From: Acidiferrobacteraceae bacterium
GTDB taxonomy: Bacteria > Pseudomonadota > Gammaproteobacteria > Arenicellales > UBA868
Direction of reading: 5' to 3'
DNA: 42,490 nt
Assembly (NCBI GenBank): GCA_002726415.1
Contig: PBSU01000025.1
Coordinates: 33,178-75,667, forward strand
Made by a program: the position numbers and the translations under genes. The notes below the pieces were generated by a model. That model was not told the origin of the DNA. It did no database searches and was given only the letters and a program-made list of their open reading frames with translations. Shown here piece by piece: positions 7,083 through 14,622 of this stretch. How positions within the stretch are numbered: position 1 is the first letter of the stretch; the number at the start of each line of letters is the position of its first letter.

Positions 7083-8323
7083 AAGAGCGCGAAAAACAGC
7101 TAGAGCAACAATTCAAAGTTGCCTGCGACGCCGGCCTTTCGCTGGACATAACCCGCGGAAAGCCCGCTCCCGAGCAACTGGACTTGGCCGCTGACCTGCT
7201 CAGCCTACCTGGGTCCGATCAGTTTCATGATGATCATGGGACGGATTGCCGTAACTATGGCGGCATCGATGGCTTGGCCGGAATGAAGGCCCTTTTTGCA
7301 GCCATTCTGGGCTGCGAGACACGGGATATCATCGTCGGAGGCACCAGCAGCCTGACCATGATGTACGACAGCGTTGTCCGCGCCACCCTTTTTGGTGTTC
7401 CTGGCGGCGACCAGCCCTGGGGGCAGCAGGGAACGATACGCTTTTTGTGTCCCGCCCCGGGCTACGACCGCCATTTCGAAATCACGGGTCATCTGGGCTT
7501 CGAGCTGCTCAGTGTCGACATGACCGATGAAGGACCCGATATGGACCGGGTCGAGACACTCGCCGCAGACCCATCGGTGAAGGGCATCTGGTGCGTGCCA
7601 CGCTACAGCAACCCCACTGGGATTACCTACAGTGAAACAGTAGCCCGGCGTCTGGCCCGGATGAGCGCAGCACCAGACTTTCGCATTTTTTGGGATAACG
7701 CCTACGCTGAACATCACCTCACTGAGAATCACCAACCGGTGCCGGATATCCTGAGTGAATGCCGTGACGCAGGCAACGCGGATCGCGTGTTGATGTTTGC
7801 TTCAACCTCCAAGATGACTATGGCGGGTGCAGGAGTGGCAGCCATGGCTGCCAGTCCCGCCAACCTGGAAGACATCCGCAGACACCTTGCTATTCAGACC
7901 ATCGGTCCGGATAAGCTCAACCAGTTACGCCACCTGGCGTTCTTTCGCGACATTAACGGGCTACGGACCCACATGACCCGTCATAGTGAAATCCTCAAAC
8001 CAAAATTTGCCCTAGTGCAGGAAATTCTCGAACGAGATCTGGGGGGCAAGGGCATTGCAACCTGGTCAAACCCACCGGGCGGTTATTTTGTCAGTGTGGA
8101 TGGACCGCAAGGCTGTGCTCGAGCGGTCATTGAACTGGCGGCACAGGCTGGGGTCAAACTGACGCCAGCCGGCGCTCCCTTTGCCTACGGGCTTGACCCG
8201 CAGAACCGGAATATGCGCCTGGCGCCGACCTTTCCGCCCATGGAGGATATCCGTCAGGCCATGGAGATTTTCACTCTTTGCCTGGAGCTGGTTGCCGTCC
8301 GCCAACGGCTCTCACACGGCTGA
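7052..8323 (+). CDS. PLP-dependent aminotransferase, MocR/alanine-glyoxylate type
   Basis: This is a fold-type I pyridoxal-phosphate aminotransferase of 423 residues. Visible features are the N-terminal DITRGKPAPEQLDL motif found in the stand-alone Aminotran_MocR group (PF12897), a GGTSS phosphate-binding segment (96-100), YSNPTG (185-190), WDNAYAEH with the PLP-pyridine aspartate (D215), and the Schiff-base lysine in STSK (K254). A conserved Arg near the C-terminus (NMRLAP) would bind the substrate carboxylate. Members have been annotated as aspartate or alanine-glyoxylate aminotransferases, and the true substrate cannot be read from sequence. It has no DNA-binding GntR domain. It is transcribed alone, divergent from the bepA-like gene and 255 bases before tusA. 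Confidence 0.9.
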   Translation: MLQTYSNSQLKEREKQLEQQFKVACDAGLSLDITRGKPAPEQLDLAADLLSLPGSDQFHDDHGTDCRNYGGIDGLAGMKALFAAILGCETRDIIVGGTSSLTMMYDSVVRATLFGVPGGDQPWGQQGTIRFLCPAPGYDRHFEITGHLGFELLSVDMTDEGPDMDRVETLAADPSVKGIWCVPRYSNPTGITYSETVARRLARMSAAPDFRIFWDNAYAEHHLTENHQPVPDILSECRDAGNADRVLMFASTSKMTMAGAGVAAMAASPANLEDIRRHLAIQTIGPDKLNQLRHLAFFRDINGLRTHMTRHSEILKPKFALVQEILERDLGGKGIATWSNPPGGYFVSVDGPQGCARAVIELAAQAGVKLTPAGAPFAYGLDPQNRNMRLAPTFPPMEDIRQAMEIFTLCLELVAVRQRLSHG

Positions 8324-8471
8324 AAATCCCATTACGACAAAAGGACTTGTACTCTTGAGTCGAATATGTTTTAAAATTTGGTTATCTACTAATATATCGC
8401 GCTTGCCCCCGGCCGTCTGTGATGGTTGCCCGGGTCGGGACAGAGCCTGATGCACGCCTGCTGCACACCCC

Positions 8472-8569
8472 GGTTGGGAAGTGCGGCCAGCGCCCGGGCA
8501 GGAGAACAAAACTGCCGGGCGCGATGGGCGCTGGCAACGCAACACCGAACCCACTCCAACCTATGAGGA
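8472..8569 (+). promoter_or_regulatory. Structured RNA leader before tusA, two exclusive hairpins
   Basis: After an AT-rich, promoter-like patch (about 8360-8400) comes a GC-rich leader. A 10-bp perfect stem pairs 8486-8495 with 8526-8535; inside it 8497-8501 pairs with 8512-8516; an outer GGTTGG (8472-8477) pairs with CCAACC (8556-8561), just before the GAGGA ribosome site (8565-8569). The GGGCGC hexamer occurs twice (8517-8522 and 8526-8531), so the left arm can instead pair with the nearer copy (8490-8501 with 8512-8522, one bulge). The two folds exclude each other. No known riboswitch class fits by eye. Confidence 0.5.
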
Positions 8570-8578
8570 AAACACACT

Positions 8579-8812
8579 ATGTCTGACTTCAACCAGGAAC
8601 TCGACGCCCGGGGACTGAACTGCCCGTTACCGATCTTACGCGCAAAAAAAACACTCAATGGCATGAACGCGGGAGAAATACTCAAGATCATTGCGACCGA
8701 TCCGGGATCGGTGAAAGATTTTGAAGCTTTCGCAACGCAGACTGGCAACCAACTGATGGATTCGTCAGAAGCCAACGGTGAGTTCCACTTTTTTCTGAAA
8801 AAGGGTGGCTGA
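8579..8812 (+). CDS. tusA: TusA-family sulfur carrier protein
   Basis: TusA is a cytoplasmic persulfide carrier. In sulfur oxidisers it delivers sulfane sulfur to DsrEFH/DsrC or to the sHdr system; in other bacteria it serves tRNA thiolation and molybdenum cofactor synthesis. The 77-residue protein has the family motif with the active cysteine, LNCPLPIL (Cys15), and the usual beta-alpha-beta-alpha-beta-beta pattern. GAGGA lies 9 bases before the ATG. It is followed after 80 bases by dsrE2, the pairing known from Allochromatium rhd-tusA-dsrE2, but no rhodanese gene is adjacent. A dissimilatory role is inferred from this pairing. Confidence 0.95.
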   Translation: MSDFNQELDARGLNCPLPILRAKKTLNGMNAGEILKIIATDPGSVKDFEAFATQTGNQLMDSSEANGEFHFFLKKGG

Positions 8813-8892
8813 GCCAAACCACCGATCTCATGTGGCACTGCCTGTTGCCAAACGACACCACTGTTGCCCTGTAACTCCCCGGAGCATCTGCT

Positions 8893-9372
8893 ATGAGTGA
8901 AAAAAGCCTGACCATTATCGCAACAAAAGGGACCCTGGATTGGGCCTACCCCCCTTTCATCCTGTCCTCGACCGCTGCTGCACTGGGCTATAACGTAACC
9001 ATGTTCTTTACCTTCTACGGCTTACAACTGCTGAAGAAAGACCTCAACCTTTCGGTGAGCCCGCTAGGTAACCCTGGCATGCCCATGCCTATGGGTATGG
9101 ACAAATGGTTTCCGGTGCTGGGTACCGCCATTCCGGGCATGCAGGCAATGATGACCGGCATGATGAAAAACACCATCAAGTCCAAGGGTGTAGCCAGTGT
9201 GGCCGAGCTGCGCAACTTGTGCCTGGAAGCCGACGTCAAGATGATCGGCTGTCAGATGACCATCGATCTTTTTGACATAAAGCACGAGGATCTGATCGAC
9301 GAGATTGATCTGGGCGGGGCGGCCACCTACTTTGAGAACGCCGGTCAATCCGATATCAACCTGTTTATCTGA
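8893..9372 (+). CDS. dsrE2: DsrE2-type sulfurtransferase
   Basis: This is a DsrE/F/H-superfamily protein of the DsrE2 type, 159 residues. In sulfur oxidisers it works with TusA in cytoplasmic sulfane-sulfur transfer. Visible features are the N-terminal KGTLDWAYPPFILSSTAAA segment, a hydrophobic stretch (about 34-47), a Met/Pro/Gly-rich loop (about 60-95) typical of the family, and two cysteines, C110 and C120 (in MIGCQM), of which C120 is the conserved one. It starts with ATG after GGAG. A strong terminator closes the tusA-dsrE2 unit 26 bases after the stop. Membrane association has been reported for DsrE2 proteins and would fit the hydrophobic segment. Confidence 0.93.
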   Translation: MSEKSLTIIATKGTLDWAYPPFILSSTAAALGYNVTMFFTFYGLQLLKKDLNLSVSPLGNPGMPMPMGMDKWFPVLGTAIPGMQAMMTGMMKNTIKSKGVASVAELRNLCLEADVKMIGCQMTIDLFDIKHEDLIDEIDLGGAATYFENAGQSDINLFI

Positions 9373-9397
9373 ACTGTACCGCGACGCCGTCGCCACC

Positions 9398-9425
9398 AAA
9401 AAAAGCGCCAATCGGCGCTTTTTTT
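9398..9425 (+). terminator. Intrinsic terminator after dsrE2
   Basis: A 12-bp stem, AAAAAAAGCGCC (9398-9409) with its complement (9414-9425), a 4-base loop and a T7 tail. It ends the tusA-dsrE2 transcript. Its A-run also makes it usable from the other strand, where the DUF302 gene ends at 9491. Confidence 0.92.
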
Positions 9426-9490
9426 GCGTTTTCCGGGACTTTCGAACTCACGCCCACTGAATCACATCACAGCAATCAGGCCTGTCCAGT

Positions 9491-9880
9491 TCAAAGGGTC
9501 AGGGCATCGCGTACGCGCTCGAGGCGGGACTTCACCTCATCGGCCAATGGGACTAGGTCGCTCCGACCTGTCACGCCCAGCATCGCGGCCGGCTCGATGA
9601 AACCGACTGTGGTGGAGCCATCTGCTTCTTCGCGGACGATCACATTACACGGCAACAACAACCCAATGTCCGGATCGGCCTCCAACGCCTGGTGAGCCAA
9701 CTGCGGGTTACAGGCCCCCAGGATCCGGTAGGCGCTGCGCTCAATATTCAGTTTCTTCTTCAGTGTTGCCTGGACATCAATCTCGGTCAATACCCCAAAA
9801 CCCTCCTCCGAGAGCGCCACAGTCACGGCGCTGACGGCGTCGACGACGGAACCATTAAAGGTGGTATGAAAGCCATACAT
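9491..9880 (-). CDS. DUF302 domain protein
   Basis: This is a single-domain DUF302 protein of 129 residues without signal peptide. DUF302 proteins have no settled biochemical role. They are often found near sulfur-oxidation and sulfide-handling genes, which fits this position next to tusA-dsrE2. The pattern is the usual one: a strand-helix start (YGFHTTFNGSVVDAV), the GFGVLTEIDV segment, AYRILGACNPQLAHQAL with one cysteine (about C57), and LLLPCNVIVRE with a second cysteine. AGGAG precedes the ATG at 9880. A good sigma-70 promoter lies about 130 bases upstream. It is a single-gene unit converging on tusA-dsrE2. Confidence 0.92.
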   Translation of the reverse strand: MYGFHTTFNGSVVDAVSAVTVALSEEGFGVLTEIDVQATLKKKLNIERSAYRILGACNPQLAHQALEADPDIGLLLPCNVIVREEADGSTTVGFIEPAAMLGVTGRSDLVPLADEVKSRLERVRDALTL

Positions 9881-10016
9881 AAAGTGTCTCCTTTCTGGAT
9901 TAGGACTGGTCGACGTAACCGGCCACTCCCCTGGCTGTGCGGTTCTCAGTTGCTCTCGGTGAAGTCGGGATTAACCGTTCGCGCAACTGAAAGGGAAGAT
10001 TTAATTGATTTATAAT

Positions 10017-10046
10017 AATATAATAAAACAGATATTTACTTGTCAA
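10017..10046 (-). promoter_or_regulatory. Sigma-70 promoter for DUF302 gene
   Basis: A consensus TTGACA (10041-10046) and TATATT (10017-10022, five of six matches) are 18 bases apart on the minus strand, in a very AT-rich patch (10000-10040). The start codon is about 130 bases downstream, leaving a long leader. The remainder of 9881-10118 carries no gene. Confidence 0.65.
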
Positions 10047-10118
10047 ACCGGAATCTGCTGGTGGTGTCGGGTAGAAACAGTAAACCCCTCTGGGCCAATA
10101 CAGAGTACAAAATAAGCC

Positions 10119-10937
10119 TTATTTCAATACTTTATGTTCAAGCACTGGGAAGTGTCGGCGTTTTTCCCGTGCCCAGTTCCGATCGACGCGGGCCAGGATC
10201 ACCCCCGGGCCATCGGCGTTTTCTGCCAAAACGCTTCCCCACGGATCGATGATCAGGCTGTGGCCAAAGGTTTCACGCCCCCCCGGATGCGTGCCGACCT
10301 GCGCCGGCGCAAGAACCCAGGCCAGGTTCTCTACCGCCCGGGCCCGTAGCAGGGTATGCCAGTGTGCCCGCCCGGTGGGCACAGTAAATGCCGAGGGCAC
10401 AGAGAAAATCTCCGCTCCTAGGACTCCCAAAGCGCGGTAGAGTTCGGGAAATCGCAAGTCATAACAGATGGTGATCCCGATCGTCAGGTCATCCACGGTC
10501 ACCGCCAGGGGTCTGTCGCCCGGGGCGATATACGCAGACTCACGATATGACTCCTGCGGTGAGACACTGACATCGAAGAGATGCATCTTGTCATAGCGTC
10601 CGATTCTTTTCCCACTACGGTCGAATACCAGGCAGGTGTTGGTCACGCGGCCATCTTCAGCGGGAAACGGCGTTGAACCTCCGATAATCACCACGTCCTG
10701 ATCCCGTGCTGCAGCAGAAAGTAAGGCTTCCACTTCCCCAGCCCGCTGCGCTGCGTCCTGACGCTGCCGATCGGTATCTGGCATCAGCGAAAAGTTCTCG
10801 GGCAATGCCACAAGATCCGCGCCGCCTGCAGCCGCCTCGCCAATAAAATCGACCGCCTGCGTGAGGTTATCTTCAAGCACCGTGGTTGAATTCATCTGCA
10901 CCACGGCAAAAACGAGAGGCGCATCCGCAGGAGTCAT
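10119..10937 (-). CDS. Nitrilase-family amidase, Nit1/YbeM-like
   Basis: A carbon-nitrogen hydrolase of 272 residues. The catalytic triad is visible: E47 in LPENFS, K117 in KMHLFD and C158 in ITICYDLRFPE. The KMHLFDV and CYDLRFPELYRAL segments are typical of the Nit branch, whose members repair deaminated glutathione or act as omega-amidases; that substrate is inferred from similarity only. A GGGGA Shine-Dalgarno precedes the ATG. It is the last gene of the long maf-rng housekeeping run, 53 bases after rng, a position in which Nit-family genes are common in gammaproteobacteria. It is cytoplasmic, with no signal peptide. Confidence 0.9.
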   Translation of the reverse strand: MTPADAPLVFAVVQMNSTTVLEDNLTQAVDFIGEAAAGGADLVALPENFSLMPDTDRQRQDAAQRAGEVEALLSAAARDQDVVIIGGSTPFPAEDGRVTNTCLVFDRSGKRIGRYDKMHLFDVSVSPQESYRESAYIAPGDRPLAVTVDDLTIGITICYDLRFPELYRALGVLGAEIFSVPSAFTVPTGRAHWHTLLRARAVENLAWVLAPAQVGTHPGGRETFGHSLIIDPWGSVLAENADGPGVILARVDRNWAREKRRHFPVLEHKVLK

Positions 10938-10990
10938 AGCTTTATCCCCACTCGGTTACTGGTTGGCCCACACCCGGACGACCTGGTCAT

Positions 10991-12499
10991 CTACATCAGC
11001 ACCACGTCGTAACTTTCCTGGTTATGCACTGGCTCAACCTGCAGGTGTATGGGCCTGCCAATAAATTCCTGCAGGTCCGCAAGACCGGTGGATTCTTCAT
11101 CCAGTAACATATCGATCACCGTCTGGGATGCCATAACCAGATAACCCTTTGCCTCAAAGGCTCGCGCTTCTCGCAGAATTTCACGGAAGATTTCGTAACA
11201 CAGCGTCTGCGCTGTCTTTTGCGTACCGCGGCCTTGGCAGATTGGACAGGCTTCAGTCATTCCTCGCTCCAGACTTTCCCGCGTTCGCTTGCGGGTAACC
11301 TCGACTAGGCCTAGGACTGACATATCGGCGATATGGCAGCGGGTACGATCACGTGCCAGAGCCCGCTCAAAGGTATTCATCACCTGACGACGATGCTCCT
11401 CATCCACCATGTCGATGAAATCAACAATGATGATGCCCCCGATATTGCGCAAGCGCAATTGTCGGGCAATCGCGTGTGTCGCCTCCATGTTGGTCTTGAA
11501 CAGAGTTTCTTCGAGATTACGCTTACCCACAAAACCACCGGTGTTGACATCCACCGTGGTCATGGCTTCAGTCTGGTCAAAAACCAGCGAGCCACCAGAT
11601 TTGAGCGCCACATTGCGATCCAGTGCGCGCTGAATCTCATCTTCTACCGAGTAAAGATCAAAAATCGGACGCTCGCCAGGATAAACCTCGATACGTTCCA
11701 CCATCTCTGGCATCAGATCGATGGCAAACTGGCGCATCATGGCATAGGTTTCCCGCGAGTCCACGCGCACCTTCTCCACATCATCACGAGCAAGATCTCG
11801 AATCACCCGCAGTGACAACGGCAGGTCGGCATGAATCAGTTCCCCGGCGCTGGCCGTTGTCATTTTCTGCTCGATCTGCTCCCAACTGCGGCACAGAAAT
11901 TTAACATCGGCGGAAAAATCCACGCCGTTTTGCGACTCGGCCACGGTACGGACGATAAAACCCGCATCGGTTGGAGATTTCTCTAGTGCAGCATCCAGGG
12001 TCTGGCGCAATCGATCACGTTCGTCCAAGTCCTGAATCCGTTGAGAGATTCCACGGTGTGTCGAGCCAGGTAACAACACCAAATAACGCGAGGGAATCGA
12101 AAGCTGTGTAGTCAGACGCGCGCCCTTACTGCCAATCGGGTCCTTCACAACCTGAACCACAATTTGCTGCCCTTCATGTACCAGTTCACTGATGTCCGGG
12201 CGGGGTGGGGCAGGCCGCTGGGCATTACTGGAGGGTTCCGGGGTTTCGCCCGGTGCGGGTCCATTAGCTCGATGCACCACCATATCTGCCGCATGCAGAA
12301 AAGCGGTGCGCTCCAATCCTGCATCCACAAAAGCCGCCTGCATACCGGGCAATACCCGTACCACGGTACCCTTGTAGATGTTGCCGACAATACCGCGGCT
12401 GCGACTACGCTCAATGTGCAGTTCCTGCAGCCCACCGTTTTCAATCACCGCTACCCGGGTTTCCTGCGGCGTCACGTTGACCAACAACTCTTCACTCAT
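10991..12499 (-). CDS. rng: Ribonuclease G
   Basis: An endoribonuclease of the RNase E/G family, 502 residues. It matures 16S rRNA 5' ends and degrades mRNA. The N-terminal S1 domain (about 38-125) is followed by the RNase H-like and DNase I-like catalytic domain with the metal-binding aspartates in VDVNTGGF and IIIVDFIDM, then CPICQGRG of the zinc-link that dimerises the enzyme. The length is close to E. coli Rng, with no RNase E scaffold tail. A Pro-rich, low-complexity insertion of about 27 residues (about 75-101) interrupts the S1 domain. The start overlaps the maf stop by ATGA, indicating translational coupling. Confidence 0.96.
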   Translation of the reverse strand: MSEELLVNVTPQETRVAVIENGGLQELHIERSRSRGIVGNIYKGTVVRVLPGMQAAFVDAGLERTAFLHAADMVVHRANGPAPGETPEPSSNAQRPAPPRPDISELVHEGQQIVVQVVKDPIGSKGARLTTQLSIPSRYLVLLPGSTHRGISQRIQDLDERDRLRQTLDAALEKSPTDAGFIVRTVAESQNGVDFSADVKFLCRSWEQIEQKMTTASAGELIHADLPLSLRVIRDLARDDVEKVRVDSRETYAMMRQFAIDLMPEMVERIEVYPGERPIFDLYSVEDEIQRALDRNVALKSGGSLVFDQTEAMTTVDVNTGGFVGKRNLEETLFKTNMEATHAIARQLRLRNIGGIIIVDFIDMVDEEHRRQVMNTFERALARDRTRCHIADMSVLGLVEVTRKRTRESLERGMTEACPICQGRGTQKTAQTLCYEIFREILREARAFEAKGYLVMASQTVIDMLLDEESTGLADLQEFIGRPIHLQVEPVHNQESYDVVLM

Positions 12500-13098
12500 T
12501 GTTCATTCTCATGCCGCGGCCAATGGGGACGAAGGCCGGCCCGGCCGAGCAGTTCCGCGGTTTCGCAAAGCGGCAATCCCATCACCGCTGAGTAACTGCC
12601 TGACAGCGACTGTACGAACACACCGCCCAGCCCCTGGATCGCATAGGCCCCGGCCTTGTCAAAAGACTCCCCAGTCGCACAATAATCCCGTATGGTATCT
12701 TCGGACAATTGCCGGAATGTTACCGTACTCGTCACGACCAGCGAGTGCAGTTGCTGTGCAAAGGTCACTGTCACGGCGGTCAGCACCTGGTGAGAACGGC
12801 CCGATAACCCTGACAGCATCTGTGCCGAGCGGATCGCGTTACCCGGCTTACCCAGCACCCGAGAGCCCAGCAGCACAATCGTGTCTGCTGCGAGACAAAC
12901 CGCCGCCTCTTTGGGCGCATCAGTTATGGCCGCCTGTGCCTTAAGCACACTGAGCCGCTCGACCAACGCGTGAGGAGACTCACCGGGCTGTGCCGACTCA
13001 TCCACCTGGGGTGCAAAAATCGAGAAATCAAAGCCCGCCTGTCGTAGCAGTTCAGCGCGCCGCGGCGACTGCGAAGCCAGGCATAATCGTCGCTTCAT
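12496..13098 (-). CDS. maf: Maf nucleotide pyrophosphatase (YhdE type)
   Basis: House-cleaning nucleoside triphosphate pyrophosphatase; the YhdE type acts on dTTP, UTP and modified forms. The 200 residues show the family start LCLASQSPRRAELLRQAGF, a VDES segment, the AADTIV motif (LAADTIVLLGSRVLGKP) and the GAYAIQGLGGVFV region. The gene overlaps both neighbours by four bases (rlmH before it, rng after it), so all three are translated as a coupled unit. Order maf-rng is conserved in gammaproteobacteria. Confidence 0.95.
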   Translation of the reverse strand: MKRRLCLASQSPRRAELLRQAGFDFSIFAPQVDESAQPGESPHALVERLSVLKAQAAITDAPKEAAVCLAADTIVLLGSRVLGKPGNAIRSAQMLSGLSGRSHQVLTAVTVTFAQQLHSLVVTSTVTFRQLSEDTIRDYCATGESFDKAGAYAIQGLGGVFVQSLSGSYSAVMGLPLCETAELLGRAGLRPHWPRHENEQ

Positions 13099-13577
13099 GA
13101 ACCCCGCCCACGACGGTGATACGGCAGCCCCGCCACGATAGCGTGAGCACGGTAAAGCTGCTCGGCAATGACGACCCGTACCAGTGGATGGGCCAGGGTC
13201 AGCGGCGACAGCGACCAGTGCTCATGGGCCGACTCAAGCACTTGGTCGGACAGCCCTTCTGGGCCCCCCACCAGCAGGGCAACATCACTGCCGGCGCTCA
13301 TCCACTGCTCCAATTGGGACGCCAGTGATTCGGAATCGTAACTGCGACCGGCTTGGTCCAGCGCCACGCAATGGCTCCCCGCCGGCACAGCCCGGAGCAA
13401 ACGCTGGCCTTCCTCGCCCATTAACCGCGCCAGGTCGACATGACGCGTTCGTCGGGGGGCATCGATCTCGACCAGTTCCAATTTCAAGCTTGTGCGAAGC
13501 CGAGCCGCATAATCTGAAAAACCCTGGTTAACCCAGGCCGGCATCCGCCGGCCGATCGCGATCAACTTGACGCGCAC
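13095..13577 (-). CDS. rlmH: 23S rRNA pseudouridine-1915 N3-methyltransferase
   Basis: RlmH is a SPOUT-class methyltransferase acting on pseudouridine 1915 of 23S rRNA in the assembled ribosome. I choose the GTG at 13577 (160 aa): it gives the family start (M)RVKLIAIGRRMP, fits the usual length of about 155, and lies four bases after the rsfS stop. A start further up would add 11 residues not found in the family and overlap rsfS. Visible features: LLVGGPEGLS (cofactor knot) and the C-terminal HPLVRVVIAEQLYRA and PYHR segments. It overlaps maf by four bases. Confidence 0.94.
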   Translation of the reverse strand: MRVKLIAIGRRMPAWVNQGFSDYAARLRTSLKLELVEIDAPRRTRHVDLARLMGEEGQRLLRAVPAGSHCVALDQAGRSYDSESLASQLEQWMSAGSDVALLVGGPEGLSDQVLESAHEHWSLSPLTLAHPLVRVVIAEQLYRAHAIVAGLPYHRRGRGS

Positions 13578-13581
13578 AGTC

Positions 13582-13977
13582 TCAACCGTCTGCCTGATTT
13601 TCTCTGGCACGCTTCAGCCGCGATCCCAGACGCTCATTCCACAGACCCTCGATATCATAGAAGGTCCGCGTCGCCGGCAGCATCAGGTGCACCACCAAGT
13701 CTCCAAAATCGAGCAGAACCCATTCGCCGTCATTTTCCCCTTCTACGCCCATCGGCTTGAACCCGCGCTTGCCGGCAGCCTTGCGCAGTCGCTGTGCCAA
13801 TGACAGCACATGGCGGGTCGAGGTCCCGCTGGCGACAATCATCCACTCGGCGATCGGTGTCAGGGAACGAATATCGAGCTCCAGAATATTTTCTGCTTTC
13901 GCTTCATCAAGCTCCTGCACAATCCACTGGCGGATATCATCCAGATCCGGTTCAAGTTGGTTACTCATAAAGTTCAT
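13582..13977 (-). CDS. rsfS: Ribosomal silencing factor RsfS
   Basis: RsfS binds protein uL14 of the large subunit and blocks subunit joining when growth slows. The 131 residues show the single Iojap domain: DEAKAENILELDIR, then MIVASGTSTRHVLSLAQRL, and WVLLDFGDLVVHLM. Two in-frame ATGs (13977 and 13968) are possible; GAGGA lies close to the first and farther from the second. The first overlaps nadD by 17 bases. nadD-rsfS-rlmH is a widely conserved order. Confidence 0.95.
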   Translation of the reverse strand: MNFMSNQLEPDLDDIRQWIVQELDEAKAENILELDIRSLTPIAEWMIVASGTSTRHVLSLAQRLRKAAGKRGFKPMGVEGENDGEWVLLDFGDLVVHLMLPATRTFYDIEGLWNERLGSRLKRARENQADG

Positions 13978-14602
13978 GTTCCTCTATGTATCGGGCAATA
14001 GCAACGGGCACTTTCTGGTCGATCGGCCGGCCGGCAGCAAGGTCAGCTCGAATCTGGGCGGCTGAGATATCCACCGCCGGCACCTCGATCGCTTTAATCC
14101 AAGTGCTCGGATACGCTGGCGGATTATCACCACCGGACCTCTGTGCTGATACCCACCATGATGGCAGCGGATCAGGCAATGACCAGCCCGGTCGGCGCAT
14201 CACAGCGATGTTTGCCAGTTCCAGTACATCCTGCCAGCGATGCCATTGCGGCAAAGCCAACGCGGCATCCAATCCCAGCACCAGACATAGCGTTCTTTCT
14301 GGGTGCTCGGCCTTGAGTTCGGCTAGGCTCAACACCGTGTACGATGGCCCCAACCGATGCAGTTCCCGCGTATCAATAATAAAACGCGGTTCATGCGCAA
14401 GTGCCAGTTCCAGCATTGCCAGACGCTGTGGGGCACTGGCCCCCGGTGTCGGGCGATGCGGTGGCTGACCTGCCGGTAACCACACGACCTGCGCAGCCTT
14501 AAGCCTGTCACAGACCGCCTCGATGATGCGCAAATGGCCCAGGTGTACCGGGTCAAAGGTGCCACCGAAAATAATCAGCGGGGCATTATTAGATTCAGGC
14601 AA
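13961..14602 (-). CDS. nadD: Nicotinate-mononucleotide adenylyltransferase
   Basis: NadD adenylates nicotinic acid mononucleotide to form deamido-NAD. The 213-residue protein shows the nucleotidyltransferase motif GGTFDPVHLGHLR near the N-terminus, the WLPAGQPPHR substrate segment, LVLGLDAALALPQW (the family usually has GxD here), and the C-terminal VPAVDISAAQIRADLAAGRPI, equivalent to the ISST-RR motif. Here it reads ISAAQIR, a small deviation in the second and third residues. It sits between proA and rsfS in the housekeeping run. Confidence 0.95.
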   Translation of the reverse strand: MPESNNAPLIIFGGTFDPVHLGHLRIIEAVCDRLKAAQVVWLPAGQPPHRPTPGASAPQRLAMLELALAHEPRFIIDTRELHRLGPSYTVLSLAELKAEHPERTLCLVLGLDAALALPQWHRWQDVLELANIAVMRRPGWSLPDPLPSWWVSAQRSGGDNPPAYPSTWIKAIEVPAVDISAAQIRADLAAGRPIDQKVPVAIARYIEEHELYE

Positions 14603-14622
14603 AAAAACGAGGCCCGATGGTG

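Noticed and set aside
8460-8535. Cobalamin-type riboswitch (GGCAGGAGAACAAAACTGCC resembles the end motif)
   Set aside because: The B12 box and other conserved parts of the aptamer are missing upstream. The resemblance is a chance hairpin.
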